A DNA stretch of 64,000 nt from NCBI GenBank assembly GCA_020205615.1, contig CM035171.1:119230893-119294892 (forward strand), in the 5' to 3' direction. The stretch comes from Panax quinquefolius (lineage: Eukaryota; Streptophyta; Magnoliopsida; Apiales; Araliaceae). The notes beneath the pieces are model-generated. The model saw nothing but the letters and a program-made list of their open reading frames with translations. It was not told the origin of the DNA and ran no database searches. Positions 48,151-56,045 of the stretch are shown piece after piece. Position numbers and translations under genes: made by a program. Each line of letters begins with the position of its first letter. Position 1 is the stretch's first letter.

Positions 48151-49934
48151 GGTCGTGATCTTAATGAATATCCTTGGCCCAGTAGTGCGGGGATGATTCG
48201 ATGATATGAATTAATTATTGAAATGAGTCTCAAAGAATGAAATATTAATTCATGGATGTGGTAAAAGTCATCTTTGGTAGTAGTGCATTGATAGACTTGG
48301 TATGATTATGACCAAGGATTATTCGGTATAATCACGATCAGAATTGAAAACACGAATATCCTCGCCAGCCGTGCATGGATAATTCGTGGTCGTGATACTA
48401 TTAAGTTGCGTCTCAAAGATTATTGGTTTTATAGTTGTATATCTTTAGCACATGAAAAAAGATGAATTGTTAATGAATAGCTTTGGCGATTTCAACGAAT
48501 ATTTCAAAGATAATGATATTGAAGAAATAATATCATTTGAGAAGAAAATAACATCCCTTACCTCGAAAGATTAGTACTTCTAATTTGGAATCTAGGATAT
48601 AGTCTTTGAAGGAACTTGCACCGCCTAACAATACTCAAAGTATACTCAAAATACTCACAAGAATACGCTCGATAATATAGAGAGAAAACTTCAGCTTAAA
48701 TTGTGATTTTCAATTCTAACCTAAGCACCCTATTTATAGGAAAATGCTTAGAACACCAAAGCAAAAATTCAATTCTCTACAACTTTGCGGAAGAAAGTTT
48801 TTCCGAATTCCAAATGAAATTGAATCAAATCCACAAACCAGCAATTTTACGTGCTATAATCAAATTTCGATCAATAAATGGGGTCCACCGACATGTTTAA
48901 CATGTTTTAAACATTTATTACAACAAAAATACTCTTCCTCCTCGTATACTCATATATCCCACATTCGTTGTAAAAATATCACCATTATTATATTATTAAA
49001 ATATAATAATATATTTAAATGAATTATTTTATCGTAAAAGATAAAATTTCAATTTTCAACAATTGTCACATTAAAAATTTTCTCCATCTATATCCACATA
49101 AAATTAATATTTTTTCTCATCATATGAATCAATAATTAATTATTCACAAATAATATTACGAATCACAATATCGACAACAGTGCGGCCTCCGGAAAGAGGG
49201 CTTTCAATAAGAATTTCTCCTCATCTGGCCGCAATTAGGTGACCAAACCTCTCCTTGAGATGTAACTTTCTAGACATTGCCAATAATGTTATCTAATAAT
49301 ATTATTCAGATAATATGAATTATTAGCGATAATAAAAAATATTGTGTAATGACAATTATTGAAACAACAAAGAATATAAAATATCAACGCAAAGCAATTA
49401 TTAACTCAATAAAATCTTGAACAAGAATTATCGTAACCATTATTGAGTAAAGCGCCTTCTCACGTAAGAATCAATAATTGGTGCAATACCGGTATCTTCG
49501 TGTGTTTTAACCACCGGTATTTTAACAAGATTAATCTTGGTAACACCTACGCCGTTATTTTAAACCTACTTATATTTGTCGTTTTCTTCATCCAATCGCT
49601 TTTTAGCATATGGGGCCCACACATGGTCATTTGGCTTGGTCATTTAAATATTCCCCGACAAGATCATTTAATATTCCACGACCAAACGAATATTCCCCGA
49701 CAACAATGAATATTTTATAACCACTTGCTTATTTTGAAATATTTGCGTATTTTACCCCTAACTATCCACATTAATCACATCAACCCTTACTATTTCAAAA
49801 TAATAAATAGAGAAAATTAAATTTCATTAATAATAAGTTGGGGTCTTACAGATATACTTGTTATTGGATTTGAATTTGGGCGTTATAGGGAATGGGTTTG
49901 CAGTCAGAGGATTCTTGATCTGTCGTCGGATATC

Positions 49935-50115
49935 ATGGCGGACATAGTAAAATAGATCTTAGCAAAGCCAATCCAATTAGCAGACCATGTTATTAAAGCA
50001 GCAGACGAGGCCTCCTCCCCTTCAAACAAAGGTGTCACTGAAACTCAAATCCAAAACCGAGAAACTTGCTTGGACTTCTCCGCCAGCGTCATCGATGACA
50101 CCGAGTTCGTGGGAT
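49935..50115 (+). pseudogene. Captured fragment of an ARMADILLO-REPEAT-ONLY (ARO)-like gene
   Basis: ATGGCGGACATAGTAAAA opens MADIVK, then an in-frame stop, then ILAKPIQLADHVIKAADEAS. After a shift come FKQ, LKLKSKTEKLA, LLRQ and finally IDDTE. This series and order match the N-terminus of plant ARO/armadillo-repeat-only proteins (pattern ILAKPIQLAD..., FKQEC..LKSKTEKLA.LLRQ..., IIDDTE). It lies inside the Pack-MULE and is broken by at least one stop and two frameshifts, so it is a non-functional captured piece. Family recognition is from memory. Confidence 0.65.
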
Positions 50116-50654
50116 TCTATGGCTTTGGGTAAGCGATCGAGGCGAAGATTGAGGTAAAGAAGATCATGTGCGAATCGGATGGGGGGGTGGGTTTTGTTAA
50201 GTACTGCGTCGATTACATTACCGGATATTTTTCTTAAAAGCCTCTTTGTTCGCCATTGATCTGCAGGACTGGGGAATTAGGGTTTATGTAAATTAAAATT
50301 AATGATTGTATAATTAATTTTAATTTTTATGTCATTTGTTTAACTAATTTTTTGCTAATTGTATCAAATTTTCTATTTTATGTTAATTATGAACTTACTT
50401 TTTTATATCATTAAAATATATATTAGTATTAATTTTAAAATAAAAATAATTATTAAAAGAAAGGAAAGAGATAAGGAAAAGAATACAAATAAAGAAAATG
50501 AATTAAACTATTTATTTTAATGTTATTATTATTTTAATTATTTTTGTCACGTAATTAATGATGTTTAATTTTGTAAAAATTAATATAATGTTGTACTAGA
50601 TCTCATTGATACAAATTTTTTGATAAAGTGGGTTAAATGAGATGAATAAAATTA

Positions 50655-51089
50655 ATTTTATTATTATTTTAATAAATATTATAAATATTTAGGTAAAGAA
50701 AAGAAAGAAAAATTCATTATTTCTTTATGTTTATAAATATTAATTTATTTATGTTTGTAATTTGCATTATTTCTTTTTTGTCTAAAAAATTCAAAAAAAA
50801 ATTTGGTCTTATACAATTAAATATAAAGTCAATATGTATTGTATATGCCACATAATCAATGGTGTTATTTTATTTTATTTTTTTATGTTGCCACATCAGA
50901 AAATAATTTTTTTTTTATTTTTTTTTCAATTCCACGTGTGCAATTTATTAACGTCCGTCCAAAAAATTGGACGGAATGGGCTTATTAAATATTTTTTAAA
51001 AGTACAGTGGGCTAATTGAATATTTTAAAAGTACAGTGACTAATTGCTTAAAATACTATAACCAAAGTGGGTTAAAAATACTTTTTGCC
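50655..51089 (-). repeat. Right terminal inverted repeat of the Pack-MULE
   Basis: Reverse complement of 37610-38040 at clear similarity over about 430 bp; followed by the GTAAATTCTC duplication. Confidence 0.85.
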
Positions 51090-51353
51090 GTAAATTCTCT
51101 TACATCTCCGTGCCTGGCCCGGTCCGGCCCCTAATGGTGGATACTGCATGTGAAACCTATTTTCCAATATCCGATCGATAAAGAACTAATGATGAATTTT
51201 AGATCTGACTGTCTTCTCATAACCAACCAACCCAAAAAAAAAGAGTCAAACCATCCAAGAAGCACGCGTCTCCAAAATTTTAAGTCAACTTCGCTGGCTA
51301 TTGAAATAAAAAAAAACTACTGGACTAGAAGATCAACCAGAGATTTGAACTCG

Positions 51354-51381
51354 TATAAAAGCTAGGGCATGGCCTTCCACA
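51354..51381 (+). promoter_or_regulatory. Core promoter of second EDGP-like gene
   Basis: TATAAAA at 51354-51360 and TGGCCTTCCACA at 51370-51381, 93 and 72 bp or so upstream of the ATG; the same pair precedes the first EDGP-like gene. Confidence 0.7.
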
Positions 51382-51452
51382 GCTAGCTAATCAGTCAAGA
51401 TTCTTCTAATCCTCGATCATTTTGCATTAATTCAGCCTCCATTGATATACAT

Positions 51453-52730
51453 ATGGTTTCTTCCTCGTTTCATTTCTTGCTCTTTTTATGTCTCCTTTTC
51501 ATATCTTCATCTCTAGCCCAAACACCAATTCACCCACTGGGGCTCATTCTTCCAGTCTCCAAAGATTTATCAACTCTCCAATACCTTGCACAAACCAAAC
51601 AAAGAACTCCCCTAGTCCCCATAAACCTAACCCTAGATCTCGGTGGCCCATTCTTATGGGTAGAATGCGAGCACAGCTACACCACCTCCACTTACCATGG
51701 AGCACGTTGTAAATCCGCCCAATGCTCGCTTGCTAGGTCAACTAGCTGTATAACTCATTGTTACGCCGCCCCTAAGCCAGGATGCACCAACAACACATGT
51801 GAGCTCATCCCGGAAAACCCCATCTCTCACGATGGCACTACCGGTAACGTTGGATCAGACGTTATTTCCATCCAATCTGCGACGGATGGGAAGAGTGTCA
51901 CCATTTCCCGATTTCTCCTTGTTTGTAGTCCTACATTTCTCTTAAAAAATCTTGCTAATGGTGTCGAGGGAATGGCAGGCCTTGGAAGGACTAGAATGTC
52001 GCTCCCGTCTCAGTTCTCTGCTGCTTTTAGCTTGAAAAGGAAATTCGCCGTCTGCTTGAGTTCAACCCCGTCCAATGGTGGCGTATTCTTTGGTGATGTA
52101 GATTCTTTAAAGGCAGTACCTCTTATTTACACTCAACTTTTTATCAACCCAATAAGTAGTACAATATCTGCTCGCTTGAAAGGCGATGCCTCAGCTGAAT
52201 ATTTTATCGGGGTTGAATCTATTAAGATGAACAAAAAAGTCGTTGGTATAAACACTAAATTGTTGTCCATCAACACTACTGATGGCACTGGTGGAACAAA
52301 GATCAGCACTGTGGATCCTTACACGGTCTTGCAAACTTCAATCTACAAAGCTTTCGTTGAAGCTTTTATTAAAGAAATAAATGTAACTAGAGTTGCATCA
52401 GTGGCCCCTTTCGGGGCATGTTTTAGGGCTAAAGACATTGGAACGGCGTATACTGGCCCGGCTGTGCCTACTATTGATCTTGTTTTGCAAAGCAAGGGCG
52501 TGTATTGGAGGATTTATGGAGGGAATTCAATGGTAAAGGTGAGCAATGAGGTTTTGTGTCTAGGGTTTGTGGACGGAGGACAAACCCCTACTACTTCAAT
52601 TGTGGTAGGAGGGCATCAAATTGAGGAGAATTTGTTAGAGTTTGATATTGCTTCTTCAAAATTGGGATTCAGCTCGCTCCTGTTCCGTAAACAAATATGT
52701 GCCAACTTCAAATTTGCAGCCAAAGCTTGA
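51453..52730 (+). CDS. EDGP / basic 7S globulin-like secreted protein, paralogue 2
   Basis: An intronless 425-residue gene, very similar over its full length to 9022-10278. Signal peptide 1-23 (FHFLLFLCLLFISSSLAQ). DLGG at 62-65 replaces the catalytic D-T/S-G, and STVDPYTVL lies at 285-293, so protease activity is unlikely. The cysteine pattern is conserved, with N-X-T sites at 113, 273 and 310. It carries a short insertion (TDGKSVT, about 144-150) relative to paralogue 1. Expected to be secreted to the apoplast. Known relatives bind xylanases or xyloglucanases, or act as storage-like proteins; which applies here is not visible. The first ATG, with signal peptide and upstream TATA, is chosen as start. 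Confidence 0.92.
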   Translation: MVSSSFHFLLFLCLLFISSSLAQTPIHPLGLILPVSKDLSTLQYLAQTKQRTPLVPINLTLDLGGPFLWVECEHSYTTSTYHGARCKSAQCSLARSTSCITHCYAAPKPGCTNNTCELIPENPISHDGTTGNVGSDVISIQSATDGKSVTISRFLLVCSPTFLLKNLANGVEGMAGLGRTRMSLPSQFSAAFSLKRKFAVCLSSTPSNGGVFFGDVDSLKAVPLIYTQLFINPISSTISARLKGDASAEYFIGVESIKMNKKVVGINTKLLSINTTDGTGGTKISTVDPYTVLQTSIYKAFVEAFIKEINVTRVASVAPFGACFRAKDIGTAYTGPAVPTIDLVLQSKGVYWRIYGGNSMVKVSNEVLCLGFVDGGQTPTTSIVVGGHQIEENLLEFDIASSKLGFSSLLFRKQICANFKFAAKA

Positions 52731-53017
52731 ATTGTTTGGTTAAGCTGGGATCATGCATCCTATCTACTTCTTCAGTGTGTTGATGAATTTTGTTTGCTAA
52801 AGTAGTGGTCATAGTTTTCTATGTTCCATAAAATTGTTAAGTTAATTTGCATGTGAATTTAAGTTATTATTTTTTTCGTTTTTAGCATGTCTATATTGAT
52901 GGTTCTTGGAGCAGTCTTTGGAAAAATTAATATCATGCAAACAGAGGAATCCTCTTGTCTGAGAAAGCTTATATAAAATGTGAAAGGAGATGCACCTCTG
53001 AATGTGCTAAATAAATA
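52731..53017. other. 3' flank of second EDGP-like gene
   Basis: Likely 3' untranslated region and spacer; no clear gene. Confidence 0.4.
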
Positions 53018-53203
53018 CTCCATCGCTACCTTTTTAAATGTCGAGTATTTTTGTTTTTTACTTCCTTCATCCAAAGATAAAAATCTTTATTACTCCAATA
53101 CAAGAAAAATATAGACAATTAATATTATATTTAATACTATACAATTATTTTTTTAATATTTGTACACAATTCTAAAACAACATATTTTAATAGATGGATG
53201 GAG
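53018..53203. mobile_element. Stowaway-like MITE
   Basis: About 186 bp with ends CTCCATC...GATGGAG flanked by TA on both sides, AT-rich, no coding capacity. The TA target and CTCC-type ends are the Stowaway pattern. Confidence 0.55.
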
Positions 53204-53287
53204 TAATATACCAGTAGATTGAGATCCAGTTTTGAGTAGGTCAAACATCCCACTTTGACTTCACCAATATAATAAGAGTAGGTTTAT

Positions 53288-53513
53288 ACTCCCTTCGATC
53301 CTTTTTAAATGTCAATTTAGAGAATTATTTTTATCTCTTAATATTTATTATTTAAAATTTTTAATTAAGCATTAATTATTTAATTTTTAGTATTAATTCA
53401 AGTATTAAATATAATTTTAATTTTACACTATTTTCTATAATTATTTTTAATTAAGAAACATAGTATTAATTGTCCTTTTTAATATATATGTCCATTTCAA
53501 AGGAAGGAATATA
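53288..53513. mobile_element. Possible second Stowaway-like MITE
   Basis: Ends ACTCCCTTCG...TTTTTAAATGTC and, reversed, ATTCCTTCC...TTTGAAATGGAC are imperfect inverted repeats next to TA. Similar in style to the element just upstream; boundaries uncertain. Confidence 0.4.
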
Positions 53514-53609
53514 ATATTTGACATATTCGAAATCAATCTTTTTTATTTAATTACTTTTCCTTTTCTCTCACAACTCTAATAGTATATTCTTGAATCATAC
53601 TAAATTTCA

Positions 53610-53732
53610 CTACAAGCCTCCAAAAAGGCCAAGCGACTTAAAAATCTTATTGGTAGAATTTATTTCCTTATATGCAGATAAATTTTCCTCTATCTTTCGA
53701 TGTGGGACTGGGGTGTTACACTCATGACATGC
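53610..53732 (-). repeat. Fragment of the 12296-12752 LTR family
   Basis: Read on the minus strand it begins TGTAACACCCCAGTCCCACA and continues collinear with the start of the solo LTR (GAAAGATAG, CTACCAATA) for about 80-100 bp before similarity is lost. Confidence 0.6.
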
Positions 53733-54463
53733 ATGCATTTAATTGAGTTTTTGTTTATTGAATGGAGAGCAACCACGAGCACTTAATACCGAATTACGTA
53801 GAAAGCAGTTCTCAGGGCCATATGCGGGTCGTGCCGTCGAGGTACATGGCATGGTACATACAAATGAACTCAACTAAATTGGTATATATAGTAGTAGTAT
53901 ATATTTCTCAGAATTAAGCCAATCAAATTATATGTAAATGCGTAACATAGCGCGCACCAACAGACAAGAAAATGTCCCCCAAGTTCGTATGAAATACTTT
54001 GTTTTTATAGAATTCTTTTATGAAACCAAACAAAATTAAGTTTTCCCATATTTTCCACAAGAAAATTTAAGTGATAGTTACACAATTAAATTCTTAGTAC
54101 ATAAATAATCTACACTTATATGAAGGAGAGTTTGTAAAAATATCAAATTTTACTTGTAAAAATAACAATTCTCTAATTATATATTCATATTGATACTATA
54201 CATTTTAAGAAGAAGACTGAAAATTAAAACAACTAATAAATAAATAAGTGCATACTTGCCGCAAGGCAACAAGTACTTTATTTTTTAAAGAACTTTCTAC
54301 TTTGAGCAATACAAAACACACCATAATACAAACTCAAAATTTATTTATTATTTATTTTTATTAAATAAAAAAAAAACCGCATAATCGAAATACTTAATAA
54401 TACCAAGCACTAAAAGAACAGTTTGGACGAAACCTTTTCAACTCAAATTCAAGAAAATGAAGT
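53733..54463. other. Intergenic spacer between convergent EDGP-like genes
   Basis: AT-rich, no gene supported. Confidence 0.5.
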
Positions 54464-55783
54464 CTACATAAGTCTGGACTGCGTACAAGTTGTATTTCTG
54501 AACAGAAGTGAAGTACTAATCCCCAGTTTGGAGGAAACCAGATCAAACTCTATCAAATAATTCTCCATTTGATGCCCACCTATCACCACAGACGTTCTTG
54601 GCTCAAACTTTCCGGCTCCGTCCACAAATGCGAGACACAGCACCCCCTTCTTTGCTTCAACCATTGAGTTGGCACCATAAAATCTCCAATGCAGCCTGCT
54701 TGTAAAGACCAGATCCACATAAGGCACAACCAGTCCGGTCTGACTTTTGGCAATACTTTTTGAGCTGAAACAAGCTCCGAATGGTGCCACGGACGCCACC
54801 CTTTTCATCTTTCTCAATGTTGCAGCCTTGACAAAATCATTAACAAGAGCCCTATAGATGGAACTATGCAATTTGGTAAACGGCGTAACGGTACTAAGCT
54901 TAGTACCCCCGTGTCCTTCCTTATTGATGGATAACAAGGAAGTATTCACATTAACAATTTTATGATCAACTTGAATTGATTTTACATCAATAAAGTACTC
55001 TTCTGACGGCTCGCCTTCCCTATAAGCAGGGGCAGTACTTACCGGGTTAGTGATAAGTGGGGTGGTGATTAATTCCTTAGCGATATCCTTTGTATAAGGA
55101 GGATACCAATAAGATCCCCCGCCTATAAACATGTGGCCTAAAGGAAACTCGGTTGTAGACGGGATACAAATTGCAAACTTATGAGGCAACTTAAATTGCG
55201 TCGTTAGTTGAGTATGCAATGAAGTTGTAGTATTGGCAAGTCCCGTCATACCTTTTGTTTCGTTGGATAGGCTTTTCAAGAGGTCTGGATGCGCACAAGA
55301 GAATTGAAATGGGCGGGGCAAGTCGTAACTGATTCCGACAGATAGCCCGTTTGTTGAATATACAAACGACGCATCCTCCCCTAGCCCCTGTGCATAAAGA
55401 TCGTTTGTGTATGGGTTGTAAGACGAGACAGCACATGTGTTGTTGGTGCATCCTGGCTTCCGAGGTAAATTGCACCCCATGCATCCGTCGCTTTTAGCAT
55501 TTTTACACTTTATACTGCCACATAGAATCGGGCGGTAGGTTGGTAAATTGTAGGCATCGCAATTGAACCAGGTGTGTTGGCCGCCTAGATCCATCACTAC
55601 GTCAACATAGGTACCTGGCGTCGAGATTTTTAATTCAGTGTAGTATTGGAGAGCTTTAGTGTCTTTTCTTATGGAAAATAGAAGGGCAGTTGGCTTTGGT
55701 ATTTTGAATTTGGCTTCTGAAACTGAAAAGAAACACACACTTAGAAGGGAAAAGAGGAGGAAATAATTGAAGGAAGAAGACAT
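54464..55783 (-). CDS. EDGP / basic 7S globulin-like secreted protein, diverged paralogue 3
   Basis: An intronless 439-residue gene. Signal peptide 1-24 (YFLLFSLLSVCFFSVSEA). Same fold and cysteine framework as the other two (C75, C88, C93, C101, C104, C112, C117), but clearly more diverged. DLGG at 65-68; the second catalytic region reads STVTPFTKL (297-305), without even the Asp kept by its paralogues, so a protease role can be excluded with more confidence. N-X-T/S sites include 114, 174, 184 and 280. It contains longer loops near 205-235 (YWYPPY) than paralogues 1 and 2. Probably apoplastic; inhibitor or lectin-like binding is inferred from family only. Confidence 0.9.
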   Translation of the reverse strand: MSSSFNYFLLFSLLSVCFFSVSEAKFKIPKPTALLFSIRKDTKALQYYTELKISTPGTYVDVVMDLGGQHTWFNCDAYNLPTYRPILCGSIKCKNAKSDGCMGCNLPRKPGCTNNTCAVSSYNPYTNDLYAQGLGEDASFVYSTNGLSVGISYDLPRPFQFSCAHPDLLKSLSNETKGMTGLANTTTSLHTQLTTQFKLPHKFAICIPSTTEFPLGHMFIGGGSYWYPPYTKDIAKELITTPLITNPVSTAPAYREGEPSEEYFIDVKSIQVDHKIVNVNTSLLSINKEGHGGTKLSTVTPFTKLHSSIYRALVNDFVKAATLRKMKRVASVAPFGACFSSKSIAKSQTGLVVPYVDLVFTSRLHWRFYGANSMVEAKKGVLCLAFVDGAGKFEPRTSVVIGGHQMENYLIEFDLVSSKLGISTSLLFRNTTCTQSRLM

Positions 55784-55840
55784 TGTGAGGAATTTGCAGT
55801 GGTAAGGTAAGAAGTAAGAAGAGAGTGCAAAACAAGACTA

Positions 55841-55847
55841 ACTTATA
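55841..55847 (-). promoter_or_regulatory. TATA box of third EDGP-like gene
   Basis: TATAAGT on the minus strand, about 58 bp upstream of the ATG at 55783. It lacks the TGGCCTTCCACA motif of the other two genes. Confidence 0.45.
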
Positions 55848-56010
55848 GGAGGAAAGAGTAGTCAACAGTCTCAAGGTTTGTCAAGATTGGCGTCCACCAA
55901 TATGCTACCTGGCCAATACATAGTTTAATAGTAGTTAATACCCATACGGATGAATAGGATTCCTTGTTATTGTTAAAGATTGCCAAATTGAGGAAATTGT
56001 TTTTTATACT

Positions 56011-56045
56011 AGGAATAGGAATAGGAATAGGAATAGGAATAGGAT
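56011..56045. repeat. (AGGAAT)n microsatellite
   Basis: About six uninterrupted AGGAAT units. Confidence 0.9.

Larger units (their letters stand above)
39402..48497 (+). mobile_element. Element D: family member of A-C on the plus strand, 3' end missing
   Basis: It starts TGTGAGACCCC at 39402. The 5' LTR runs 39402-40534 and about 43911-45199 (split by element E) and ends GGGGGCGTCACA. It is followed by primer site TTGGTATCGAGC, gag/protease/RT remnants, the conserved non-coding block and the tandem array. At about 48497, roughly 130 bp before the expected purine tract, the sequence jumps into element F's LTR. There is no 3' LTR. A deletion or recombination after insertion is the simplest reading. 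Confidence 0.75.
38642..49850 (-). mobile_element. Element F: solo LTR split by element D
   Basis: Left end TGTGACGCCCCC and right end GGGGTCTTACA, both flanked by GATAT (38637-38641 and 49851-49855), a perfect target duplication inside the MULE. Read on the minus strand, 49850-48498 is the first part of one LTR (TGTAAGACCCC, promoter with CCTATAAATAGG near 48730) and 39401-38642 is the last part (ending GGGGGCGTCACA). Only one LTR's worth of sequence exists, about 2.1 kb. It is therefore read as a solo LTR interrupted by element D, with some sequence lost at the right junction. Confidence 0.75.
37610..51089. mobile_element. Pack-MULE (Mutator-like) split by LTR elements
   Basis: Long inverted repeats of about 430 bp (37610-38040 and 50655-51089) begin GGTAAAAAGCACTTTTA and GGCAAAAAGTATTTTTA. 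The identical 10-bp flank GTAAATTCTC is present at 37600-37609 and 51090-51099. Long inverted ends with a 9-10 bp target duplication are the signature of MULEs. Removing the inserted LTR elements leaves about 2.27 kb with no transposase but with a fragment of a host gene (49935-50115), hence Pack-MULE. Its right end is only 264 bp from the TATA box of the second EDGP-like gene. Confidence 0.85.

Noticed and set aside
55191..55484. 97-codon frame overlapping the third EDGP-like gene
   Set aside because: Alternative frame of a clear 439-residue gene.
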